Assembly: GCA_027346925.1 (NCBI GenBank)
Contig: DAIERH010000071.1
Coordinates: 1 to 9,940 of the forward strand
Origin: Geobacter sp.
Lineage (GTDB): Bacteria; Desulfobacterota; Desulfuromonadia; Geobacterales; Pseudopelobacteraceae
Direction: 5' to 3'
Length of the DNA: 9,940 bases
The first letter of the stretch is position 1. Every line of letters starts with the position of its first letter. This document shows positions 1-6,927 of the stretch, piece by piece. A model generated the notes under the pieces. The model was not told the origin of the DNA, searched no databases, and saw only the letters and a program-made list of their open reading frames with translations. The translations under genes were made by a program, and so were the position numbers.

Positions 1-2
1 CT

Positions 3-443
3 GGCAAGGTTGGGGTTGTTTCGCGTTCCGGCACGCTCACCTACGAGGCGGTCTGGCAACTGACCGGCTATGGCCTCGGCCAGTCCACCTGTGTGGGCAT
101 AGGCGGCGACCCGGTGAACGGCACCAGCCACATCGACTGCCTGCGGATGTTCGAGGAAGACCCCGGCACCGAGGCGGTGATCATGATCGGCGAGATCGGC
201 GGCAACTCCGAGGAAGAGGCGGCGTACTTCGCGAAGGAGCACATGACCAAGCCCGTTGCGGCCTACATCGCTGGCAGGACGGGTCCTCCCGGCAAACGGA
301 TGGGTCATGCCGGTGCCATCATCTCCGGCGGCAAGGGCACGGCGGCCGAAAAGGTCGCGGTGCTGGAGGAGTGCGGCATCAGCGTTGCGGCCACCCCGGC
401 CGAGATGGCACAGGCACTGCTCAAGGTCTATAAACCGTCCTAG
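3..443 (+). CDS. sucD: Succinyl-CoA synthetase (ADP-forming) subunit alpha, 3' part
   Basis: The alpha subunit of succinyl-CoA synthetase interconverts succinyl-CoA and succinate with substrate-level nucleotide phosphorylation, in the cytoplasm with SucC. The window opens inside the gene: 146 codons are visible up to the TAG at 441-443, roughly E. coli SucD residue 145 to the end. The visible part starts GKVGVVSRSGTLTYEAV, a hallmark of the family, followed by STCVGIGGDPVNG and MIGEIGG. The phosphohistidine loop GKRMGHAGAIISGGKG is intact; the active-site His is the CAT at 306-308, matching E. coli His246. The CoA-binding N-terminal domain and any sucC lie upstream, outside the window. The downstream operon probably makes succinyl-CoA, so a synthetase here fits the pathway, but a separate regulator gene with its own promoter lies between. 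Identification is secure; whether this is the housekeeping copy or a pathway-specific paralogue cannot be told. Confidence 0.95.
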   Translation, partial: GKVGVVSRSGTLTYEAVWQLTGYGLGQSTCVGIGGDPVNGTSHIDCLRMFEEDPGTEAVIMIGEIGGNSEEEAAYFAKEHMTKPVAAYIAGRTGPPGKRMGHAGAIISGGKGTAAEKVAVLEECGISVAATPAEMAQALLKVYKPS

Positions 444-494
444 CGCAATCTGACGGGCGTGCTCCTGCGGCATGCAGGTATGGATTATTGCGCT
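442..494. repeat. Inverted repeat with inner hairpin at the end of sucD
   Basis: AGCGCAAT at 442-449 is exactly complementary to ATTGCGCT at 487-494. Between them CCTGC (464-468) and GCAGG (474-478) form an inner hairpin with loop GGCAT. The left outer arm overlaps the sucD stop codon. No T-run follows the right arm, so this is not a classical intrinsic terminator. It may be a transcript-end stabilising or processing structure for sucD mRNA, a Rho-dependent end region, or a repetitive extragenic element. Confidence 0.5.
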
Positions 495-545
495 TGGATG
501 ATGATTGTAATTCGAGATATCCGAGAGGGGATTGCACGATAGCTA

Positions 546-574
546 TTGACAAAACCGGCATAAGTTGCAATACA
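546..574 (+). promoter_or_regulatory. Putative sigma-70 promoter of the MarR gene
   Basis: A perfect -35 box TTGACA (546-551) is followed after 17 bp by a weak -10 AATACA (569-574), with TG at 566-567 forming an extended -10. Transcription would start close to the ATG at 582, giving little or no leader. The imperfect dyad GTTG(564-567)/CAAC(575-578) could be an operator half-site pair, but it does not match the operator seen at 1283-1304. Confidence 0.45.
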
Positions 575-581
575 CAACAAT

Positions 582-1040
582 ATGAAGAAGAGGGGTAAAA
601 AATACTCGTTGGACAACTCGCTGGGGCACCTTGCAAGCCAGGCGTCCCGCATGGTGCTCAAGAGGATCAATCAGGAACTGGCAAAGGGAAAGTACGCCAT
701 AACTTCCGAGCAGTTCTCAACCCTGGTTTATATCTGGAGCCAGAATGGCCAGCCGCAATATGTGCTGGCGGATAGCCTCAACAAAGATAAGACGACGATG
801 GCGCGTTTACTTGCCAGCCTGGAGTCCCAGGGCTTGATAGTCCGACTTCCGGGCAACCATGATGCACGTGAAAAAAATGTCTTTATTACCGACAAGGGCA
901 ACACGCTGATGTCCGATGTTACGCAAATCGTGCAGGAAATCCTTGATATCGGCACAATGGGCATACGTCGGGAAGATATTGACGTCTGCAAGGACGTATT
1001 GCGTAAATTCCACAGCAACCTGTTGACCTCTTCCAGATAA
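582..1040 (+). CDS. MarR-family transcriptional regulator
   Basis: This 152-residue protein is a typical single-domain MarR winged-helix regulator, which binds palindromic DNA as a dimer and usually releases it on binding a small aromatic or CoA-type ligand. The N-terminal helix (about 9-35) and C-terminal helices (about 108-148) form the dimer interface. The helix-turn-helix is at about 58-84, with the recognition helix KDKTTMARLLASLESQGLI. The wing, about 88-103, has the conserved D94-x-R96 (DAREKNVFITDKG). The gene is visibly more A/T-rich than its neighbours. It has its own promoter and is separated by 284 bp from the beta-oxidation operon, whose promoter carries a 22-bp dyad, so it is the natural candidate repressor of that operon (inference). 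The ATG at 582 has no Shine-Dalgarno sequence. A TTG at 609 is an alternative start, but a purine run upstream (589-595) is poorly spaced for it. Confidence 0.9.
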   Translation: MKKRGKKYSLDNSLGHLASQASRMVLKRINQELAKGKYAITSEQFSTLVYIWSQNGQPQYVLADSLNKDKTTMARLLASLESQGLIVRLPGNHDAREKNVFITDKGNTLMSDVTQIVQEILDIGTMGIRREDIDVCKDVLRKFHSNLLTSSR

Positions 1041-1267
1041 ACCCGGATTCTCCCGCGTTAATCAAAGACCGGATTCAGATTCCCCCCACGGTTCCCGCAA
1101 AGAAGACTGCTCTCGGCAGCCAATCCCGCTCCCTTCCCGTCACTGCGCCGATACACCATTTTGAAGCAGCGGCGCCCTCATGGCCCATCTCGCTTGGAAT
1201 GCCCGAGTTCCGGTCTTTGTTTGATCCGCCATCCAGACATCATGAATTTCAGGTAGGTGAAAATATC
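1041..1267. other. Non-coding gap with distant 11-bp inverted repeats
   Basis: No convincing gene lies between the MarR stop and the next promoter. CAAAGACCGGA at 1063-1073 is repeated in inverted orientation as TCCGGTCTTTG at 1209-1219, perfect over 11 bp with 135 bp between. CCGGATTC occurs twice in direct orientation, at 1043-1050 and 1069-1076. No T-run marks a terminator for the MarR gene. The repeats lie upstream of the -35 box at 1268, so they could be activator sites or a remnant of a small mobile element. Neither is shown. Confidence 0.45.
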
Positions 1268-1295
1268 TTGACAACCCGGTAATTGCATGTAATAT
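1268..1295 (+). promoter_or_regulatory. Promoter of the beta-oxidation operon
   Basis: A perfect -35 TTGACA (1268-1273), a 16-bp spacer and a good -10 TAATAT (1290-1295) predict a start near 1302, about 23 nt before the first codon. The -10 lies inside the dyad operator at 1283-1304, an arrangement expected for repression by blocking RNA polymerase. A near-copy of the -10/operator block occurs at 9888-9909. Confidence 0.75.
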
Positions 1296-1304
1296 TGCAT
1301 GTAA
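1283..1304. promoter_or_regulatory. 22-bp dyad operator (copy 1)
   Basis: The 22 bp consist of TTGCATGTAA (1283-1292), the dinucleotide TA/T junction, and TTGCATGTAA again (1295-1304), a direct repeat with a 12-bp period. The whole block is also an imperfect palindrome, symmetric at 18 of 22 positions, and each 10-bp unit is itself a near palindrome around CATG. It covers the -10 box. Copy 2 at 9888-9909 is identical at 19 of 22 positions. The neighbouring MarR protein is the likely binder, by inference from proximity only. Confidence 0.7.
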
Positions 1305-1309
1305 AAAAC

Positions 1310-1316
1310 AGGAGGT
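1310..1316 (+). promoter_or_regulatory. Shine-Dalgarno that sets the hydratase start
   Basis: AGGAGGT lies 8 nt before the GTG at 1325. This fixes the hydratase start at GTG rather than the in-frame upstream TTG at 1283, which falls inside the promoter and operator. Confidence 0.85.
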
Positions 1317-1324
1317 CCTCTCCA

Positions 1325-2095
1325 GTGAGCGAAGTCGTCTTGGAATACCCCGCAGAAGGGGTGGCTCTGGTAAAGCTCAACCGTCCGGAAGTCAAAAATG
1401 CTCTCAACCTGGCTGTCCGACAGCAACTGGCGGACTACTTCAGGGTTCTCGGAGGCGATGAAACGGTGCGCTGCATCGTCCTCACGGGCGGGCCGGAATT
1501 TTTTGCAGCCGGGGCGGATCTCAAGGATATGGCCGACAAGGGCGCCATCGAGATGATGCTGCGCAATATCCATCTCCTGTGGCAGGCCATCGCCCAGTGC
1601 CCCAAGCCTATCGTGGCGGCGGTCAATGGGTATGCGTGGGGCGGGGGGTGCGAGCTGGCCATGCATGCCGACGTCATCATTGCCGGCGAGAATGCATCCT
1701 TCTGCCAGCCGGAGATCAAGGTCGGCATCATGCCCGGCGCCGGGGGGACCCAGCGTCTCACCAGGGCTGTCGGCAAGTTCCAGGCCATGCGGATGATCCT
1801 CACCGGCAAGCCGGTCTCCGGCCGCGAGGCATTTGCCATGGGGCTGTGCAGCGAGGTCGTCCCCGACGGCGAGGTCCAGGCAGCTGCCCTGAAGATGGCC
1901 ACGACCATCGCCGCCATGCCCCCCGTTGCCGTGGCCCAGATCAAGGAGGTGATCCTGGCCGGACAGGACATCCCCCTGGAGGCGGCGATCATGCTGGAGC
2001 GGAAAGCCTTCCAGCTCCTCTTCGACACGCTGGACCAGAAGGAAGGGATGAAGGCATTTTTCGAGAAACGCAAACCGGTGTATCAGGGGAGGTAG
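1325..2095 (+). CDS. Enoyl-CoA hydratase (crotonase family, PaaF-like)
   Basis: This 256-residue enzyme hydrates a trans-2-enoyl-CoA to the 3-hydroxyacyl-CoA. Length and fold motifs are those of the crotonase family. The oxyanion-hole segment FFAAGADLKDMADKG is at 59-73 and NGYAWGGGCELAMHADVIIAGE at 101-122. The catalytic pair is Glu110 (GGGCEL) and Glu130 (CQPEI), spaced 20 residues apart as Glu144/Glu164 are in rat mitochondrial hydratase. MPGAGGTQRLTRAVG follows at 136-150. By recall its sequence style is close to E. coli PaaF, the 2,3-dehydroadipyl-CoA hydratase, through to the C-terminal KR.P...GR. The start is the GTG at 1325 because of the AGGAGGT 8 nt upstream. It is first in the operon; its stop lies 2 nt before the next ATG, so translation is probably coupled. 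Family and reaction are secure; chain length and substrate are inferred. Confidence 0.93.
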   Translation: MSEVVLEYPAEGVALVKLNRPEVKNALNLAVRQQLADYFRVLGGDETVRCIVLTGGPEFFAAGADLKDMADKGAIEMMLRNIHLLWQAIAQCPKPIVAAVNGYAWGGGCELAMHADVIIAGENASFCQPEIKVGIMPGAGGTQRLTRAVGKFQAMRMILTGKPVSGREAFAMGLCSEVVPDGEVQAAALKMATTIAAMPPVAVAQIKEVILAGQDIPLEAAIMLERKAFQLLFDTLDQKEGMKAFFEKRKPVYQGR

Positions 2096-2097
2096 GA

Positions 2098-3624
2098 ATG
2101 TCTTTGGATGCAGGCAGGGCTGATCTGATACTCGGCATCGTCGGGGCCGGGGTGATGGGGAGGGGGGTCGCCCAGATCGCGGCCCAGGCAGGGATCCCGG
2201 TACTCATGTTTGATGCCAGGTCCGATGCCGCGACCGAGGCAAAGAAATCGGTTGCCGCCACTCTGTCAAAGCTGGCGGAAAAGGGCAAGCTGTCCAGGGA
2301 TGCGGCGGATGCGGCCGTCGAGCGCATCCGCATCGCCGACTCACTGGAGCAGTTTGCGGCCGCGGACATCGTCATCGAGGCCATCGTAGAAAATCTGCAG
2401 GTAAAACATCAACTCTTTCAGTCGCTGGAAACGATCGTTGGCGACGCATGTCTGCTGGCAACCAACACCTCGTCGTTGTCCGTGACCGAGATCGCGGCCG
2501 GCTGCCGTCTGCCGGGCCGTGTCGCCGGGTTCCATTTCTTCAATCCGGTTCCGCTGATGAAGATTGTCGAAATCATCGACGGACTCCTCACGGAACCGTG
2601 GGTCGCCGAGACGCTCAAGACGCTCGCGATGCGCATGGGGCACACCGCGGTGCGCGCCAAGGATACCCCCGGCTTCATCGTCAACCATGCCGGCCGCGGC
2701 TTCGTGACCGAGGCCCTGCGGGTGCTGGGGGAAGGGGTCGCCGAACACCGGGACGTGGACCGGATTCTTCGCCAGGGCGCCGGGTTCCGGATGGGCCCCT
2801 TCGAGTTGCTCGACCTGACCGCGCTGGATGTGTCCCACCCGGCCATGGAGGCCATCTACAACCAGTACTACCAGGAGCCGCGGCTCCGCCCTTCCCCGAT
2901 CGCCCGTCAGCGCCTGCTGGCAGGGCTTTTGGGCCGCAAGGTCGGCCGCGGCTTCTACACCTATACGGCGGCAGGCCCGGAGGCCATCCCAGAGGCGGAA
3001 CTTCCGGGGGCCAGGCCGAAATCGGTCTGGGTCAGCCCGGTCCGTCCCCGTGCCCATGCCGCGGTTTCGGAACTTATCGCCAGGCTGGGCGGTACCCTTG
3101 ACAGCGGGGCAACCCCCGGAAGCGATTCCCTCTGCATCGTCATGCCGGTGGGCAGCGATGCCACCAGCGCCTGTCTGGCCGAGGCGCTGGACCCGCTCCG
3201 GACAATAGCCTTGGATACCCTGTTCGGCCTGGATACGCACCGTACCCTGATGACAACCCCGCTTACCGCCCCGGATGTAAAACTCGCGGCCCACGGGCTG
3301 TTCGGTTCCGACGGGGTCCCGGTTTCCCTGATCCACGACAGCGCCGGATTCGTGGCGCAGCGGGTGTTGGCCGTGATCATCAACAATGCCTGCGACATCG
3401 TGCAGCAGCGGATAACTACCCCCGAAGAACTGGACAAGGCGGTGACCCTGGGGCTGGGATATCCCAGGGGGCCCCTGGCATGGGGTGACGATGTCGGCCC
3501 CCAGACCGTCCTGGAGATCCTCCGGGAGATGCAGGATTTCTACGGCGATCCGCGCTACCGGCCGAGCCCCTGGCTCACCAGGCGCGCCCGCCTCGGGGTG
3601 TCGCTCCTGACGCCTGAAAACTGA
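2098..3624 (+). CDS. 3-hydroxyacyl-CoA dehydrogenase, two C-terminal domains (PaaH-like)
   Basis: This 508-residue enzyme oxidises an L-3-hydroxyacyl-CoA to the 3-oxoacyl-CoA with NAD+. The N-terminal Rossmann domain has GAGVMG (16-21), with an acidic residue (Asp39) at the end of the second strand. Catalytic residues fall in exact register with human HADH: Ser125 in NTSS, His146 in HFFNP, Glu158 in KIVEII and Asn196 in GFIVNHAGR. A first 3HCDH C-terminal domain spans about 191-288 (TPGFIVN to GRGFYTY). After a linker, a degenerate half and a second C-terminal domain follow at about 412-500 (DSAGFVAQRV to GLGYPRGPLAWGDDVG). About 500 residues with two such domains is the PaaH-type architecture, used for 3-hydroxyadipyl-CoA and similar substrates. 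There is no hydratase domain, consistent with the separate hydratase gene just upstream. The ATG at 2098 is preceded by a strong GGGGAGG inside the end of the hydratase gene. The frame stays open upstream to about 1579, but that stretch overlaps the hydratase and is not coding. Confidence 0.93.
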   Translation: MSLDAGRADLILGIVGAGVMGRGVAQIAAQAGIPVLMFDARSDAATEAKKSVAATLSKLAEKGKLSRDAADAAVERIRIADSLEQFAAADIVIEAIVENLQVKHQLFQSLETIVGDACLLATNTSSLSVTEIAAGCRLPGRVAGFHFFNPVPLMKIVEIIDGLLTEPWVAETLKTLAMRMGHTAVRAKDTPGFIVNHAGRGFVTEALRVLGEGVAEHRDVDRILRQGAGFRMGPFELLDLTALDVSHPAMEAIYNQYYQEPRLRPSPIARQRLLAGLLGRKVGRGFYTYTAAGPEAIPEAELPGARPKSVWVSPVRPRAHAAVSELIARLGGTLDSGATPGSDSLCIVMPVGSDATSACLAEALDPLRTIALDTLFGLDTHRTLMTTPLTAPDVKLAAHGLFGSDGVPVSLIHDSAGFVAQRVLAVIINNACDIVQQRITTPEELDKAVTLGLGYPRGPLAWGDDVGPQTVLEILREMQDFYGDPRYRPSPWLTRRARLGVSLLTPEN

Positions 3625-3647
3625 TTGCAACAGGAAAGGACCGAACA

Positions 3648-4850
3648 ATGTTGAACGCCTACATCTACGACGGCTTGCGCACCCCCTTCGGGCGTCATGC
3701 CGGAAAACTCGCTTCAGTTCGCCCCGATACGCTCGTGGCCGGAGTCATCACGGCGCTGATGGGAAAAAACACCTTCAAGCCGGAGGAGGTGGAAGACGTC
3801 ATCATCGGCTGTACCAACCAGGCCGGCGAAGACAGCCGCAACATTGCCCGGCATGCGGTGCTGCTCTCGGGGCTTCCGGTCACGACCCCCGGCCAGACCG
3901 TCAACCGGCTCTGTTCGAGCGGCATGGCGGCGGTAGTGGATGCGGCCCGCGCCATCACCTGTGGGGAAGGTGACCTGTACCTGGCCGGCGGCGTGGAGAA
4001 CATGAGCCGTGCGCCCTTTGTGTTCGCCAAGTCGGAATCCGCCTACAGCCGTGATGTCCGGGTGTTCGACTCGACCATCGGGGCTCGCTTCCCCCACCCG
4101 GAAATCATTGTCCGTTTCGGCAACGAAACCATGCCGGAAACGGCTGACATCGTGGCCCGTGAATACGGCATCACCAGGGAAGAGGCCGATACATTTGCCG
4201 CCGCCTCCCAGGCCAAATACGAGGCGGCCCGCACCGCCGGTTTCTTTGCCGGTGAGATCACTCCGGTTTCGGTGCCCCAGGGGAAAAAGCCGCCCATGGT
4301 GGTCGATCAGGACGAACATCCCCGGGCAGATTCCGATTTTGCGGCCCTCACCAGGCTGAAGCCCCTGTTCGCCGACGGCGTCGTCACTGCCGGGAACGCA
4401 TCCGGCGTCAATGACGGTGCCGCCATGCTGCTGGTGGGAGACAGCGCCTTTGGAGAGCGGAAAGGGATCGCCCCCATGGCCCGTGTCCTGTCGGCGGCTG
4501 CCGTCGGCGTGGAGCCCCGCGTCATGGGGGTCGGGCCGGTGGGCGCCATCAACAAGGCCCTGCGGCGTGCCGGGCTGACGCTCAAGGATATGGACATCAT
4601 CGAGATCAACGAGGCCTTTGCCGCACAGGTCCTGGGGTGTCTCAAGCCGTTGGGCATCGCCTTCGACGACAGCCGCGTCAACCCCAATGGCGGGGCCATC
4701 GCGGTCGGTCATCCCCTTGGGGCCTCGGGCGCCAGGCTGGCACTCACCACGGCGCGTCAACTCCAGCGGTCACGGGGGCGCTATGCGGTGCTCAGCCTCT
4801 GCATCGGTGTTGGCCAGGGTCTGGCCATGGTCATCGAGAATCACCGGTAA
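3648..4850 (+). CDS. Acetyl-CoA acyltransferase, beta-ketoadipyl-CoA thiolase type (PcaF/PaaJ-like)
   Basis: This 400-residue thiolase cleaves a 3-oxoacyl-CoA with CoA to acetyl-CoA and a shortened acyl-CoA. The nucleophile is Cys89 (NRLCSSGMA), His355 lies in GGAIAVGHPLGASGAR, and the second active-site Cys385 in SLCIGVGQG. NEAF (321-324) and the loop TAGNASGVNDGA (247-258) are also present. Several stretches resemble PcaF/PaaJ beta-ketoadipyl-CoA thiolases more than fatty-acid or acetoacetyl-CoA thiolases: RTPFGRHAGKLASVRPDTL near the N-terminus, CTNQAGEDSRNIAR, FDSTIGARF, FGNETMPETAD and GVEPRVMGVGPV. For 3-oxoadipyl-CoA the products would be succinyl-CoA and acetyl-CoA. The ATG has AGGAAAGGA (3632-3640) 7 nt upstream and follows the dehydrogenase stop by 23 nt. 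Thiolase activity is secure; the 3-oxoadipyl preference is inferred from family resemblance by recall, and longer dicarboxylyl substrates are possible. Confidence 0.93.
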   Translation: MLNAYIYDGLRTPFGRHAGKLASVRPDTLVAGVITALMGKNTFKPEEVEDVIIGCTNQAGEDSRNIARHAVLLSGLPVTTPGQTVNRLCSSGMAAVVDAARAITCGEGDLYLAGGVENMSRAPFVFAKSESAYSRDVRVFDSTIGARFPHPEIIVRFGNETMPETADIVAREYGITREEADTFAAASQAKYEAARTAGFFAGEITPVSVPQGKKPPMVVDQDEHPRADSDFAALTRLKPLFADGVVTAGNASGVNDGAAMLLVGDSAFGERKGIAPMARVLSAAAVGVEPRVMGVGPVGAINKALRRAGLTLKDMDIIEINEAFAAQVLGCLKPLGIAFDDSRVNPNGGAIAVGHPLGASGARLALTTARQLQRSRGRYAVLSLCIGVGQGLAMVIENHR

Positions 4851-4872
4851 CAACGGCAGAGGAGCGGACAGC

Positions 4873-6858
4873 ATGGAAGCAACGCGCGAGATATACTGGA
4901 ACATCGGCCACGGGGTTGTGCTGCCCATGTATCTCCTGAGCATGGTTGCGGTGGCGGCCCTGGCGTGGGGTATCTGGAGGCGGGTGCCGCGGTATCGTCT
5001 CGGCAAGCCCCTCAACCGCTTCGACAGCTACGAGGAGCGGGTCAAGCGGATGATCGCCGATGTCTTCGGCCAGGAAAAGGTGGCCCGCGTCAAGGACGGG
5101 GGCCTGTTTCACGCCTTTTTCTTCTGGGGCTTCGGCCTCCTCTTCATCGGCACGATGCTGGTGATGATCCAGGCCGATTTCTTTACCCCCCTGATGCGGG
5201 TCAATATCCTCTCGGGTGAATTCTACAAGGCCTTTTCCCTTGTCCTGGATGGTGCGGGCCTGCTGGCGATCGTCATGCTGGCCGGCCTGTTCGCGCGCCG
5301 TTTCTTCATCAGGCCCGAAGGGCTGGAGACAAGCGCAGACGACTACCGCATCCACGTCCTGCTGTTCGCCATCCTGATCACCGGTTTCCTGATCGAAGGT
5401 GCCCGCATGGCTGTCACCGAACTGAGACAGGACCCCGGCCTGGCGATGTTCTCTCCCGTCGGCAAACTGGTCGCCCAACTGTTCACCCCCTATGCGGAGG
5501 AGAACATCCGCACGGCCCACCGGCTCTTATGGTGGCTGCACTTTGTCCTGGTTATGGGCTTCATTGCCGCCATACCGTACACCAAGCTGCGGCACATCTT
5601 CCTCACCAGCGCCAACGCCTTCTTCGCCCCCCTGGAGGCAAAAGGGACCATCGCCACCATCAACCTGGAGGACGAGAGCATAGAACAGTTCGGCGCCGCC
5701 ACCGTCAAGGACCTGAGCTGGAAGGACATCTTCGACGCCGACGCCTGCACCTCCTGCAAGCGCTGCCAGGAGCGCTGCCCGGCATACAGCACCGACAAGC
5801 CGCTTTCCCCCATGAAGGTCGTCAGGCAGATCGGGGAACAGGCCGAATCCGCGCCTGACGGCAATCTGGTCGAAACCGTCGGACAGGATGCCATCTGGTC
5901 CTGCACCACCTGCCGCGCCTGTCAGGACATCTGCCCGGCCAACATCGAGCACGTCAACAAGATCCTGGAGATGCGCAGAAACCTGACCCTGATGGAGGGG
6001 GCCTTCCCGGGCGACGAGGTGAGGACCGCGGTCGGCAACATCGAGGTGAACGGCAACCCCTTTGGCCTGGCCTTTGCCGCCAGGGGAGAGTGGGCGGACG
6101 GCCTCCCGGTCATCGGGATGGAGAGCGGCCAGGAGGTGGATATCCTCTATTTTGCCGGCTGCTACGCCTCCTTTGACAAGCGCAACCGGGAGATCGCCAA
6201 GAGCTTCGTCCGGATCTGCGCCGCCGCCGGCATCCGGGTCGGCATCCTGGGCAAGGAGGAAAAATGCTGCGGCGAACCGGTGCGCAAGCTGGGCAACGAA
6301 TACCTCTACCAGATGCTCGCGAGCGGGAACATCGAACTGATCAAGGGATACGGGGTGAAGCGCATCGTCACCACCTGTCCCCACTGCTTCAACACCCTGG
6401 GGCGCGACTACCGGGACCTGGGGCTGGAAGTCCCGGTGGAGCACTACAGCACCTATCTGCACCGTCTGCTTGAAAGCGGCCGTCTGGAGATGTCCCCGGA
6501 TGATTTCATCTTCACCTACCACGATTCCTGCTACCTGGGGCGCTACATGGACATCATCGACCAGCCCAGGGAACTTCTGGCGAAAGCCGGTGGCCGGATC
6601 AGGGAGATGGATAGATCGGGGTGCGACAGCTTTTGCTGCGGCGCCGGCGGCGGCAGGATCGTCGCCGAAGAAAAATTGGGAAACAGGATCAACGTGGCAC
6701 GGGTGCGGATGGCCAGGGAAACCGGTGCACCACTCCTGGTTTCCAACTGTCCCTTCTGTCTGACCATGTTCGAGGACGGCGTCAAGACCGGCGGATTCGA
6801 AGGCGAAATCATGGTGCGGGATCTGGCGGAAATCGTCGCCGCGCGGCTGACGGTATAG
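4873..6858 (+). CDS. Membrane Fe-S oxidoreductase, ETF:(methyl)menaquinone oxidoreductase (EMO)-type
   Basis: This 661-residue membrane protein is expected to take electrons from reduced EtfBA and pass them to the quinone pool. The N-terminal part resembles NarI-type cytochrome b subunits, with about five hydrophobic segments near 14-34, 79-99, 120-141, 160-178 and 216-236. His13, 80, 161, 216 and 223 lie in or near them and are candidate heme b ligands. A soluble 2x[4Fe-4S] domain follows: C292-x2-C295-x2-C298-x3-C302-P and C344-x2-C347-x2-C350-x3-C354-P. Two CCG cysteine-rich domains of the HdrD type come next: C430...C465-C466-G...C502-x2-C505 and C553...C588-C589-G...C626-x2-C629. This is the architecture of EMO described from Geobacter metallireducens and Syntrophomonas, unlike the flavoprotein ETF-QO of mitochondria. 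The ATG at 4873 has AGAGGAG 8 nt upstream. The frame is open upstream from 4618, but that region is the thiolase gene. Lying between the thiolase gene and etfBA strongly supports the role. Confidence 0.92.
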   Translation: MEATREIYWNIGHGVVLPMYLLSMVAVAALAWGIWRRVPRYRLGKPLNRFDSYEERVKRMIADVFGQEKVARVKDGGLFHAFFFWGFGLLFIGTMLVMIQADFFTPLMRVNILSGEFYKAFSLVLDGAGLLAIVMLAGLFARRFFIRPEGLETSADDYRIHVLLFAILITGFLIEGARMAVTELRQDPGLAMFSPVGKLVAQLFTPYAEENIRTAHRLLWWLHFVLVMGFIAAIPYTKLRHIFLTSANAFFAPLEAKGTIATINLEDESIEQFGAATVKDLSWKDIFDADACTSCKRCQERCPAYSTDKPLSPMKVVRQIGEQAESAPDGNLVETVGQDAIWSCTTCRACQDICPANIEHVNKILEMRRNLTLMEGAFPGDEVRTAVGNIEVNGNPFGLAFAARGEWADGLPVIGMESGQEVDILYFAGCYASFDKRNREIAKSFVRICAAAGIRVGILGKEEKCCGEPVRKLGNEYLYQMLASGNIELIKGYGVKRIVTTCPHCFNTLGRDYRDLGLEVPVEHYSTYLHRLLESGRLEMSPDDFIFTYHDSCYLGRYMDIIDQPRELLAKAGGRIREMDRSGCDSFCCGAGGGRIVAEEKLGNRINVARVRMARETGAPLLVSNCPFCLTMFEDGVKTGGFEGEIMVRDLAEIVAARLTV

Positions 6859-6927
6859 CGGGGTCATATATCGCATTTCGGTTTGTCCGGCAGGTATTCC
6901 GGTATTCACGGTAACTGGGAGGTATCT

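Noticed and set aside
1283..1324. Upstream TTG start for the hydratase
   Set aside because: It lies within the promoter/operator, before the predicted transcription start, and AGGAGGT points to the GTG at 1325.
1579..2097. N-terminal extension of the 3-hydroxyacyl-CoA dehydrogenase frame by about 173 codons
   Set aside because: It overlaps the hydratase gene in another frame, encodes low-complexity Arg/Gly/His-rich sequence, and a strong ribosome-binding site precedes the ATG at 2098.
2341..3648. 435-codon open frame on the - strand opposite the 3-hydroxyacyl-CoA dehydrogenase
   Set aside because: Antisense shadow of a gene whose catalytic residues are all in place on the + strand; no recognisable protein.
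1325..4850. Aerobic phenylacetate (paa) cluster
   Set aside because: Three enzymes resemble PaaF, PaaH and PaaJ, but no epoxidase, isomerase, ring-cleavage or phenylacetyl-CoA ligase gene is present, and the neighbours are ETF and EMO genes.
4618..4872. N-terminal extension of the membrane oxidoreductase frame into the thiolase gene
   Set aside because: The thiolase active-site region is coded there in another frame, and AGAGGAG is well spaced for the ATG at 4873.
6893..6907. Direct repeat GGTATTC x2 before etfB as a regulatory site
   Set aside because: Too short to stand out from chance; no promoter or dyad is associated with it.
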